Shown here in pieces: positions 7,060-12,544 of a DNA stretch of 14,265 nt. This DNA comes from Alphaproteobacteria bacterium (GTDB lineage: Bacteria > Pseudomonadota > Alphaproteobacteria > Rhizobiales > Xanthobacteraceae). The DNA lies in the NCBI GenBank assembly GCA_005884465.1, contig VAZH01000101.1:1-14265 (forward strand). Reading direction: 5' to 3'. The position numbers and the translations under genes were made by a program. Below the pieces are notes generated by a model, which worked only from the letters and a program-made list of their open reading frames with translations, was not told the DNA's origin and ran no database searches. Numbering within the stretch: the first letter of the stretch is position 1; the number at the start of each line of letters is the position of its first letter.

Positions 7060-8109
7060 ATGGAATCAGCGATCCCAGAGCATCTCCGAACCGCCCGCAC
7101 GCGTCACCGGCGCGTCCCCGACGACTATGCACCCCCCTATCCATCGTTCGTGGCGCGCCACAAGCCGAGCGTGGAGCGGGTGGTGATGGCTTATTTCGGC
7201 ATCCAGACCCGTGATGCGTCTTCGAAAGCCGCAGAGCAGGCGACGGCACGGATTGCTTCCTGCCTCGAATCCGATGGCGGTCCAACGCATTGGGACAGGG
7301 CCCGGTACATCGACGAAGCCGGTTTCACGAACGTCGTGACCGTTGCCTATTGGGACGATCGCGCAAAATTCGATGACTGGTTCCCGGCGGCGCGCAACGG
7401 CTGGACCGGCGACCAGCGAGCCACCGACGGATATGGCAGGTTCATCGAGGCGCTTTATCCATCCGTGGAGGGCTATGAAACCCTGTTCTCTTCCTTGGGC
7501 CGGCCCGAAGGCATCGCAGTCCTCGCCGACAACATGAGCGGCGAGATTCAAGAACACGCCTATTGGGGTGGCATGCGCGACCGTATTCCGCTGTCCCAGA
7601 CCAGCGAGATGACGCCGGCGGGCGCAGCCCGCGCCATTCGTGACGGCTCTCGCATTCGGGTCGTCCCGCACGACAATGTGTGCCTGATCCGGTCGGGTCA
7701 GGATTGGGGCGACACCGAAGCATCCGAGCGCAAGATGTACCTCGAGGATGTGGAGCCGATCTTAAGGGAAGGCATGGACTTCCTGCGCGACAATGGTCGC
7801 TCGATCGGCTGTTACGCCAACCGCTATATGACGGTCGTTGCCCCCGACGGCACGCCGACCGAAAAATCCTATGGCATGAGCTGGTGGAAAAGCCTGGCGG
7901 CACTGGAGCGATGGGCCGAATCGCATCCGACCCATGTCAGGATCTTCGGCGCCGCCATGAAATATCTGTCGACATTAGGGCCGGCCGCGAAGCTGCGGCT
8001 CTATCACGAGGTTACGGTCGCGCGGGCCGACGAACAGTTTTTCGAATATTTGGACTGTCATCCGCAAACCGGAATGTTGAACGCCGTGCAGACGGTTAAC
8101 GCTGCATAG
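7060..8109 (+). CDS. oxd: Aldoxime dehydratase (heme-dependent, OxdA family)
   Basis: A 349-residue protein of the phenylacetaldoxime dehydratase family, which uses a b-type heme bound directly to substrate nitrogen to dehydrate R-CH=NOH to R-CN. Recognisable family segments are ESAIPEHLRTARTRHRRVP at the start, EHAYWGGMRDRIPLSQ (165-180, with the conserved Arg residues), DNVCLIRSGQDW (205-216, with the Ser that contacts the oxime), SWWKSLAALERWAESHPTH (274-292) and LRLYHEV (312-318). The heme-ligand and catalytic histidines are expected in the last two; I do not assign exact equivalents. AGGAG lies six bases before the ATG. It sits 26 bases after the nitrilase, downstream of an AraC-family gene, the classical aldoxime-nitrile arrangement. 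The natural substrate may be a plant aldoxime; that is inference. The family call is very secure. Confidence 0.95.
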   Translation: MESAIPEHLRTARTRHRRVPDDYAPPYPSFVARHKPSVERVVMAYFGIQTRDASSKAAEQATARIASCLESDGGPTHWDRARYIDEAGFTNVVTVAYWDDRAKFDDWFPAARNGWTGDQRATDGYGRFIEALYPSVEGYETLFSSLGRPEGIAVLADNMSGEIQEHAYWGGMRDRIPLSQTSEMTPAGAARAIRDGSRIRVVPHDNVCLIRSGQDWGDTEASERKMYLEDVEPILREGMDFLRDNGRSIGCYANRYMTVVAPDGTPTEKSYGMSWWKSLAALERWAESHPTHVRIFGAAMKYLSTLGPAAKLRLYHEVTVARADEQFFEYLDCHPQTGMLNAVQTVNAA

Positions 8110-8135
8110 GGTGCGATCGCGCGCCTTCCGCTCTC

Positions 8136-8534
8136 CTACAACACCATCTGCGTCTGCGTGACGATTGCAACAAGGCGGCCCTCCTCGGTCTCCAGCCGGG
8201 TTTGCCAGACCTGGGTGCGCCGTCCCCGATGCACCGGCGTCGCGGTTGCGATGACCGTCATGCCCTCTTTCGCACCGCCGATGAAATTAGTCTTGCTCTC
8301 GATCGTGGTGGTGCCCTTCGCATCCTCAGGCAAATTGATCACGGTCGCCGCCGCCCCGACCGAATCCGCGAGCGCCATGATCGCGCCGCCATGAATGACA
8401 TGTCCGAGGGTGCAGAGATCCGGCCGAACCAGCATCTTTGCCACCACGCGATCCTTCCCGGCTTCGGTAAATGTCACGCCTTTCAGCTCCGCAAAAGGCA
8501 TTTTCATCGAATGGACTTTTTCAAGCGGCGTCAT
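8136..8534 (-). CDS. PaaI-type hotdog thioesterase
   Basis: A 132-residue hotdog-fold protein of the PaaI/acyl-CoA thioesterase group, which hydrolyses acyl-CoA thioesters and usually forms tetramers. The signature is LGHVIHGGAIMALADSVG (residues 43-60), where HGG and Asp57 are the expected active-site region. Later strands follow the family: ESKTNFIGGAKEGMTVIATATPVHRG and VWQTRLETEEGRLVAIVTQTQ. GGAGG lies at normal distance upstream of the ATG at 8534. It is convergent with the aldoxime dehydratase gene, 26 bases apart, so it is not part of that operon. The natural acyl-CoA is unknown; a link to arylacetyl-CoA from the upstream pathway is possible but not shown. Confidence 0.9.
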   Translation of the reverse strand: MTPLEKVHSMKMPFAELKGVTFTEAGKDRVVAKMLVRPDLCTLGHVIHGGAIMALADSVGAAATVINLPEDAKGTTTIESKTNFIGGAKEGMTVIATATPVHRGRRTQVWQTRLETEEGRLVAIVTQTQMVL

Positions 8535-8566
8535 GGTCGCTAATCCTCCCGTTTTCTTCAGCTGTC

Positions 8567-8589
8567 ATACGCGGGCTTGACCCGCGTAT
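8567..8589. repeat. Palindromic intergenic repeat unit, loop CTTGA
   Basis: ATACGCGGG and CCCGCGTAT form a perfect 9-bp stem around CTTGA. The surrounding GTCAT...CCATCAAACTTCG context is one I recall as dispersed through Bradyrhizobium-type genomes. It pairs in opposite orientation with the unit at 8627-8649. It lies just upstream of the thioesterase start. Confidence 0.75.
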
Positions 8590-8626
8590 CCATCAAACTT
8601 CGTGAGAGCATTTTCCGAAATGATGG

Positions 8627-8649
8627 ATTGCCGGGTCAAGCCCGGCAAT
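8627..8649. repeat. Palindromic intergenic repeat unit, loop TCAAG
   Basis: ATTGCCGGG and CCCGGCAAT form a perfect 9-bp stem around TCAAG, flanked by TGATGG and GACG. It is the reverse-oriented partner of the unit at 8567-8589: the loop and the flanking ATGG are complementary to the first unit while stem letters differ. Together they form a larger inverted pair of about 85 bases between two divergent genes. Confidence 0.75.
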
Positions 8650-8707
8650 GACGTCTCTGGTAATGGACATCGTGACAACTGCTCCATTATCCGCCATATC
8701 ATCCGCC

Positions 8708-9505
8708 ATGCGCCAATTTCCGCCCCGCCGCATCGTATGTCTCACCGAAGAAACCGTCGAGACGCTGTATCTGCTGGGCGAGCAGGACCGGATCGTCGGT
8801 GTTTCCGGCTATGCGGTGCGGCCGCCGCAGGTTCGGCGCGAGAAGCCGCGGGTATCGGCATTCATCTCCGCCGACATTCCGAAGATCCTGAAACTCGAGC
8901 CGGACCTCGTTCTCGCTTTCTCGGACTTGCAGGCTGACATTGTCGCCGACCTGGTCCGCGCCGGCGTCGACATTCACGTCTTCAACCAGCGCGACATCGC
9001 GGGCATTTTGGCGATGATCCGCACGCTAGGCGCGCTGGTCGATGCGGCCGAGCGCGCCGATCAACTCGCAGCCAGCTACGAGCAGCGTCTCGGCATGATT
9101 GCGTCGACTGACCGGCCCGCGGCAAAGCCAAGAGTCTATTTCGAGGAATGGGACGATCCCCTGATCAGCGGCATCGGCTGGGTCTCCGAACTGATCGAGA
9201 TCGCCGGGGGCGAAGACGTGCTGCCGAAGCTGCGTTTTCAAAAGGCCGCGAAAGACCGGATCATCTCGCCGGATGCCGTGCGCGCGGCGGCCCCGGATGT
9301 GATCCTGGCGTCGTGGTGCGGCAAGAAAGTCGTTCCGGACAAAATCAGAAAGCGTTCGGGCTGGAACGAGATTCCGGCAGTTCGCAACGACCGCATCGTC
9401 GAGATCAAGTCCGCCTTGATTTTGCAGCCCGGCCCCGCTGCATTGACTGATGGGTTGGATGCGATTGTAAAAGCATTGTGGCCCGAGCCGTTGCCGTCAT
9501 CCTGA
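8708..9505 (+). CDS. BtuF-like substrate-binding-fold protein, no signal peptide
   Basis: A 265-residue protein with the helical-backbone binding fold used by cobalamin and iron-chelate ABC transporters (BtuF/FhuD type). It opens RRIVCLTEETVETLYLLGEQDRIVGVSGY, then has PDLVLAFSDLQADIVADLVRAG, the linker helix region with RTLGALVDAAERAD, and the second lobe with FEEWDDPLISGIGWVSELIEIAGG and PDVILASWCGKK. Unlike periplasmic members it has no signal peptide or lipobox with any plausible start, and no permease or ATPase gene is adjacent. The start is uncertain: 8708 begins immediately before the fold but has no clear ribosome binding site; ATGs at 8663 and 8648 are in frame, the last inside the palindromic repeat. 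The last residues (PLPSS) and stop are encoded in a sequence resembling a dispersed repeat. The ligand may be a corrinoid, but this is unproven. Confidence 0.8.
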   Translation: MRQFPPRRIVCLTEETVETLYLLGEQDRIVGVSGYAVRPPQVRREKPRVSAFISADIPKILKLEPDLVLAFSDLQADIVADLVRAGVDIHVFNQRDIAGILAMIRTLGALVDAAERADQLAASYEQRLGMIASTDRPAAKPRVYFEEWDDPLISGIGWVSELIEIAGGEDVLPKLRFQKAAKDRIISPDAVRAAAPDVILASWCGKKVVPDKIRKRSGWNEIPAVRNDRIVEIKSALILQPGPAALTDGLDAIVKALWPEPLPSS

Positions 9506-9514
9506 GGTGCGAGC
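9494..9514. repeat. Probable dispersed-repeat fragment at the deacylase break
   Basis: The sequence beginning CCGTCATCCTGAGGTGCGAG resembles one end of an intergenic repeat I recall from Bradyrhizobium-type genomes. It overlaps the stop of the BtuF-like gene and marks where the deacylase remnant ends. Only one partial copy is in the window, so the repeat identity is from memory. Confidence 0.4.
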
Positions 9515-9628
9515 GTCCGCGCCGCGGGTAGAGGGAATCGCGACAAAATCCCTTGTGGTTGCAAGCTGCGCGTCGAAATTGGCGTCGACGGCATCAAGGA
9601 TTCTTCGCTTGGTATCGACGGCGTTCAT
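9497..9628 (-). pseudogene. Truncated N-terminus of an ArgE/DapE-type (M20) deacylase
   Basis: From the ATG at 9628 the frame reads MNAVDTKRRILDAVDANFDA followed by QLATTRDFVAIPSTRGA, which I recognise as the opening of ArgE/DapE-family M20 metal-dependent deacylases (normally around 400 residues). Similarity stops after about 39 residues. Seven unrelated residues (DARTSG and neighbours) lead to a stop at 9497-9499. None of the metal-binding residues are present, so it cannot be an active enzyme. The break falls at a CCGTCATCCTGAGGTGCGAGC-like dispersed sequence (about 9494-9514) that also contains the end of the BtuF-like gene. This suggests a deletion or insertion at a repeat. AAGAG lies upstream of the ATG, so a short peptide may still be made. 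Confidence 0.65.
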
Positions 9629-9714
9629 TGCGTCGCTCTTGCTGTTGTCACTTTCAGAATCGCCAGCCCGCTCATACACTCCGCGGCCAGGTTTTGCGAC
9701 CCATGGAGACACGG

Positions 9715-9867
9715 ATGCCCGCTAACCGCAATATTCTGTATCTCATCATCGGCGCGCTGATCGTCGCGGTGGGCGTGCTCGGCTACAGTCTTTACCAGAC
9801 CAAGAAGCAACCGGAAGGCCTGCAGATCAACCTCGGTCCGAGCGGACTGAAGATCCAGAACAAGTGA
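9715..9867 (+). CDS. Small single-pass membrane protein
   Basis: A 50-residue protein, MPANRNILYLIIGALIVAVG at the start, with one hydrophobic segment (about residues 7-27) followed by a charged linker KKQPEG and a short ending LQINLGPSGLKIQNK. The topology is probably amino end inside and tail in the periplasm. Start choice: GGAG stands six bases before the ATG at 9715; an ATG at 9703 lies before that site and is less likely. Its last codon and stop overlap the GTG start of the next gene in the form GTGA, so the two are probably translated together. It resembles small conserved proteins of Bradyrhizobium-like genomes; the role is unknown. Confidence 0.75.
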   Translation: MPANRNILYLIIGALIVAVGVLGYSLYQTKKQPEGLQINLGPSGLKIQNK

Positions 9868-10130
9868 GACAGCTCGCTTCCAAGGTCGTGACAGCTTGTT
9901 CGATCCTGCTGAGCTGTTTCGCGCTGGCCGCGCTCGCGACATCAGCGATGGCTGAGCAGGTGTCGCGCGAGCAGGACATTGTCGATTTGCGGCTTGGTCA
10001 GCGCATCATTGTCGATGACGGGTCGTGTCCTCCGGGCGAGATCAAGGAAATTTCCGGCGCCAGGATGACCGTCACGGGAATCCTCCGGGTGCGAAAATGC
10101 ATTCCGCGTGTGGGGCCGAAGAAAAGATAG
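9864..10130 (+). CDS. Short secreted protein, possibly DUF6719
   Basis: An 88-residue protein with a signal peptide: a basic start, a hydrophobic core VVTACSILLSCFALAALATS and a likely cleavage after AMA at about residue 30. The mature part of under 60 residues reads VDLRLGQRIIVDDGSCPPG then EIKEISGARM and ILRVRKCIPR. It has two cysteines (SCPPG and KCIPR) that could form a disulphide in the periplasm. I recall similar sequences under the name DUF6719, without certainty. It starts with GTG inside the stop of the preceding membrane-protein gene (GTGA overlap), suggesting translational coupling and a shared envelope-related role. A 119-bp repeat element begins 16 bases after its stop. Confidence 0.72.
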   Translation: MRQLASKVVTACSILLSCFALAALATSAMAEQVSREQDIVDLRLGQRIIVDDGSCPPGEIKEISGARMTVTGILRVRKCIPRVGPKKR

Positions 10131-10145
10131 GCATGGCTCGATAGG

Positions 10146-10264
10146 ACCGTCATTGCGAGGAGCAAAGCGACGAAGCAATCCAGTTTTTCTTGCGGCTGTA
10201 GATTGCTTCGCGGAGCCTGTCATCGGGCGCGCATTCGCGTGAGCCGTTGGCTCGCAATGACGGT
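10146..10264. repeat. 119-bp MITE-like element with 14-bp terminal inverted repeats
   Basis: ACCGTCATTGCGAG (10146-10159) and CTCGCAATGACGGT (10251-10264) are perfect terminal inverted repeats. A nested pair, CGAAGCAATC (10171-10180) and GATTGCTTCG (10201-10210), is also perfect. The whole can fold into a two-level hairpin. It has no coding potential and lies between the secreted-protein gene and the convergent SDR gene. The sequence matches my memory of a very common dispersed element in Bradyrhizobium-type genomes. No target-site duplication is obvious. It could serve as a bidirectional terminator for the flanking convergent genes. Confidence 0.8.
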
Positions 10265-10276
10265 TGACCGCTGTCT

Positions 10277-11107
10277 CTATCCCCTCGCCGGTTCGCTTGG
10301 CGGCACCGGCGATCCCTTGGTGCCTGCCGTCGCGCCGCCATCGATCGGCAGCGTGATGCCGGTGATCCAGCGCGATTCGTCGCTGGCCAGAAACAGCGCG
10401 CCGTAGCCGATATCCCAGCCGGTGCCCTCGGTGCCGAGCAGCGTGCCTTCGCTGCGGGCCTTGCGCATCTCCGGCGTCATGCCGCGCGATGCCACCATCG
10501 GTGTGTAGACCGTGCCCGGCGCGATGCAGTTGACGCGGATGCCGTCGCGCCCGTGATGCGCCGCCATGGCGCGCGTCAGACTCACGATGGCGCCCTTCGA
10601 TGTCGGATAGAGCAGGCTCGGATGGCCGCCCGACAGGCCCGCGACCGAGCTGAGATTGATGATCGAGCCACCGCCACTCGTGATCATTTCGGGAATCGCG
10701 TATTTCGCCATCAGCATCATTGAGGCGACGTTGACGCGCATCGCGCTGTCCCATGCCTCGACATCGACTTCGACGGCGTTGCCGCGCGGCCCGGTGATGC
10801 CGACATTGTTGACGAGAATGTCGAGCCTGCCCCAGGCTTCCACAGTGCGCGCGACGATCGCCTGACACGATGCGGGAACGCTGACGTCACCCTCGACGAT
10901 CTGCGAAACACCGCCTTCGGCGTCGATCAGCCGTTTTGTCTCATCTGCCCATTGCGCAACGCTATCCACCAGCGTCACTCGCGCGCCGTGCCGCGCCAGA
11001 ATTATCGCGGTGGCGCGGCCATTGCCGATACCCTCGGCACGCGAACCCGCGCCGGTGACGATGGCGACCTTGCCCTTGAGGCGGTCGTCTCTGCGAACTG
11101 CCGTCAT
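10277..11107 (-). CDS. SDR-family oxidoreductase (classical)
   Basis: A 276-residue NAD(P)-dependent short-chain dehydrogenase. The dinucleotide motif is an expanded TGAGSRAEGIGNG (residues 18-30), acidic Asp48 at the end of the second strand suggests NAD(H) preference, NNVG is at 100-103 and the tetrad has Ser154 and YPTSK (Tyr167, Lys171). The closing part GTVYTPM and the strand WITGITLPIDGGA are typical of the FabG-like classical group. It differs from the SDR at 507-1187, which lacks the Ser. The start is the ATG at 11107 after GGGGAAG; the frame runs open to 11176 but the added residues are not family-like. It appears to be a single gene on its own transcript, since a good terminator separates it from the gene upstream. 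The substrate is unknown. Confidence 0.92.
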   Translation of the reverse strand: MTAVRRDDRLKGKVAIVTGAGSRAEGIGNGRATAIILARHGARVTLVDSVAQWADETKRLIDAEGGVSQIVEGDVSVPASCQAIVARTVEAWGRLDILVNNVGITGPRGNAVEVDVEAWDSAMRVNVASMMLMAKYAIPEMITSGGGSIINLSSVAGLSGGHPSLLYPTSKGAIVSLTRAMAAHHGRDGIRVNCIAPGTVYTPMVASRGMTPEMRKARSEGTLLGTEGTGWDIGYGALFLASDESRWITGITLPIDGGATAGTKGSPVPPSEPARG

Positions 11108-11183
11108 GGCTTCCCCGGATTTGTTGTTTTTGATGCTGAACGATAACGGCGACGGCATCGGCGCGCCAGCGGGCAAACCGGCA

Positions 11184-11217
11184 CAAAAATGCCGGCGCGC
11201 GTCGGCGCAGCCGGCAT
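11184..11217 (-). terminator. Rho-independent terminator
   Basis: On the minus strand, ATGCCGGC and GCCGGCAT (arms at 11189-11196 and 11210-11217) pair, with an inner GCGC/GCGC stem, one bulged base and a GTCG-type loop, followed directly by TTTTTGTG. It starts 27 bases after the stop of the secreted-protein gene at 11244-11651 and separates it from the SDR gene. Confidence 0.82.
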
Positions 11218-11243
11218 ATCACTAAGAAATTTCGGAGGTTAGA

Positions 11244-11651
11244 CTAATTCGAAGGCTCGAACATGCATTGCAGGGTCGGCTTGGCAATCTTGGTAAAGGT
11301 TGCGCCGATCTCGGATTGCTTCGATGGCGGCACCCAATCGGTCTCGATGGTCGGCACGCCGGTTTCGCTGATGCCGCGCAGCAGCGCTTCGCGAAGATCG
11401 GTATCTTCAACGGCGGCAGCGGCATGGTCATGCAGGCAGCTGCAGACGGCTTCGGGGTGCGCCCAGCGTCCGATCATGTGCGGAGCGCACAGGCGCACGA
11501 ACTCGCCGCGCGGATCCGGCAGCTTGCTGAGCGAGCGGAATCGAATCTGCTGGACTTGAATTTGCTGGACTTGAATTTGCTCTTGGGCGTGCGCTGAACC
11601 ACCGATCAGGAAGGACGCGACAATGGCTGCGGCAGAGATACGAAAAAACAT
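11244..11651 (-). CDS. Secreted Cys-containing hypothetical protein with QIQVQ repeats
   Basis: A 135-residue protein with a clear signal peptide, MFFRISAAAIVASFLIGGSA followed by HAQ, with cleavage expected after residue 22. Next comes a glutamine-rich repeat QIQVQ-QIQVQ (about 25-34) encoded by a 15-bp tandem DNA repeat. The mature domain has four cysteines (55, 70, 72, 129) in FVRLCAPHMIGRW, AVCSCLHDH and LQCMFEPSN, which probably form disulphides in the periplasm. An ATG 24 bases earlier is possible, but AAGG precedes the chosen one at normal spacing and the chosen start gives a compact signal peptide. I do not recognise a named domain. A rho-independent terminator follows. Another small secreted-protein gene lies 32 bases upstream in the same direction, possibly in the same transcript. 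Confidence 0.78.
   Translation of the reverse strand: MFFRISAAAIVASFLIGGSAHAQEQIQVQQIQVQQIRFRSLSKLPDPRGEFVRLCAPHMIGRWAHPEAVCSCLHDHAAAAVEDTDLREALLRGISETGVPTIETDWVPPSKQSEIGATFTKIAKPTLQCMFEPSN
11545..11582. repeat. 15-bp tandem repeat, about 2.5 copies, in frame
   Basis: The unit containing GCTGGACTTGAAT is repeated in tandem (11545-11559, 11560-11574 and part to 11582) inside the secreted-protein gene, encoding repeated QIQVQ residues right after the signal peptide. The 15-base period keeps the frame, so copy number may change by strand slippage without breaking the protein. Confidence 0.75.
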
Positions 11652-11683
11652 GATGGCCTTACCGGCATGGTTCAAGGTGCGAA

Positions 11684-11839
11684 TTAATTGGCCGCAACCA
11701 CGAGACCCTGAGGCGGTGAAGTGACGATGAGAGAGCCGTTGTATGCGAAGGTGCCGATGCCCGGCAGGTTGTCCGACAAGCCGGCCACCGAGGGGGCCAG
11801 CACGAAGGCGAAGGCCAGGATGAAGCTGAGGGTCCGCAT
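11684..11839 (-). CDS. Small secreted hypothetical protein
   Basis: A 51-residue precursor: the signal peptide MRTLSFILAFAFVLAPSVAG is followed by a mature peptide of about 30 residues, LSDNLPGIGTFAYNGSLIVT and a short hydrophobic end. The GIGTFAYNGS segment is of a type I recall in many short Bradyrhizobium proteins, with no assigned role. GGAGACAG lies before the ATG at 11839. The frame continues upstream to 12118, but that part lacks a family-like sequence and the ribosome binding site supports the short form. It lies 32 bases upstream of the next secreted-protein gene and may share its transcript. An inverted repeat at 11958-11989 lies about 120-150 bases upstream and could control it. 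Confidence 0.7.
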   Translation of the reverse strand: MRTLSFILAFAFVLAPSVAGLSDNLPGIGTFAYNGSLIVTSPPQGLVVAAN

Positions 11840-11957
11840 TTGACTGTCTCCGGTTTTTAGTGCCGGCGTTGCCCGCCGTTTCGTTGTCGGCTTGATAACC
11901 ATCCGCTGTTTCCAGATGTCTGCGCCAAAGCAGGAAATGGTTTCGTCACGCACGAGA

Positions 11958-11989
11958 ATTGTTTCGTCGCTCGGCCGCGACGAAACAAT
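11958..11989. promoter_or_regulatory. Operator-like inverted repeat ATTGTTTCGTCGC
   Basis: ATTGTTTCGTCGC (11958-11970) and its exact complement (11977-11989) flank TCGGCC. A further direct copy of GTTTCGTC lies at 11940-11947, exactly 21 bases (two helical turns) before the copy at 11961-11968. The arrangement looks like a regulator binding site upstream of the small secreted-protein genes. A transcript hairpin is the alternative. No regulator can be assigned. Confidence 0.45.
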
Positions 11990-12111
11990 CTCCGGGAAAA
12001 GTTCAATGATTTGAGCCATATGACGCCAGCGAACAGCGCTGGTCTCAAACATGGATCGGGAGCCAAAACGAAAACCGCGCGCCGCGAGCCCCTGTCGTCC
12101 GTTGGACCAGT

Positions 12112-12147
12112 CGTTCATTGGACCAGCGGTGGTCGTTCATTGGCCCA
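12112..12147. repeat. Direct repeat CGTTCATTGG(A/C)CCA, two copies 22 bp apart
   Basis: CGTTCATTGGACCA (12112-12125) and CGTTCATTGGCCCA (12134-12147) differ at one base. A shorter CGTTGGACCA sits at 12100-12109. The 22-base spacing is close to two helical turns. It may be a binding-site array or remnant of local duplication. Confidence 0.45.
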
Positions 12148-12488
12148 CCACCGGTAAAGGCCGGCCGCTTCGAATCAGGTGCAACCTTTCTGGCAGTTGG
12201 GCGTTGTGACGCACCTCCAACGAAGGGTGGCAGTCGTGGGCAATGGCATCACCGATGTTGGCAATCAAACCCCGTCCCGCAATCCGAATCAGCCGATCGC
12301 TGGGCCTTTAGCTCAGAGTGAGGGCTCTTCCGAGCTGCGGATCGATAAACACCCGCAAACAGGAACAATAGGCATTTGTGGGGCCATGTCGCTGCAGCGC
12401 GGCGACAGCGGCCGCGGCAACGAATCGGTGCCGCAAAAACTCGTGCACCTGGTCGGCTGCCGAGATCCCAAAGTTCGGCCCGAGCCGT

Positions 12489-12510
12489 GGGACCGGCCAC
12501 AGCCGGTCCC
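12489..12510 (-). terminator. Strong GC hairpin after creA, possible terminator
   Basis: GGGACCGGC and GCCGGTCCC form a perfect 9-bp stem around CACA, 34 bases past the creA stop on the minus strand. No T-run follows, so it may act with Rho or protect the 3' end rather than terminate alone. Confidence 0.45.
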
Positions 12511-12544
12511 GACAAAGCCGTAGCTCAGGAATCCCTTGTTCAGA

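Larger units (their letters stand above)
11840..12544. other. Gene-poor 705-base region with repeats
   Basis: No frame here has recognisable family features. A minus-strand frame continuous with the 51-residue gene (with an ATG at about 12019, MAQIIELFPEIVSSRPSDET) and a plus-strand frame at 12179-12523 are open, but neither resembles any protein I know. The region holds the GTTTCGTC repeats and inverted repeat at 11940-11989, a direct repeat CGTTCATTGG(A/C)CCA at 12112-12125 and 12134-12147 (with a partial copy at 12100-12109), and a strong hairpin at 12489-12510. It is best read as long intergenic DNA with control signals or as decayed sequence. Confidence 0.5.

Noticed and set aside
3979..8109. 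Including the GNAT gene and thioesterase in the aldoxime pathway
   Set aside because: Both are on the opposite strand with their own ribosome binding sites. Proximity alone does not support a shared function.
11842..12118. Upstream extension of the small secreted-protein frame
   Set aside because: The extension would bury the signal peptide inside the protein, and a good ribosome binding site stands before the ATG at 11839. The repeated Asp-Glu-Thr residues come from the DNA repeats.
12302..12340. CCTTTAGCTCAG, resembling a tRNA D-arm
   Set aside because: No acceptor pairing, anticodon stem or GTTCGAATC-type T-arm follows at the required distance, so it is not a tRNA gene.
12179..12523. Plus-strand 114-residue frame
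   Set aside because: No clear ribosome binding site, no recognisable motif, and it crosses the hairpin after creA. Composition does not look coding.
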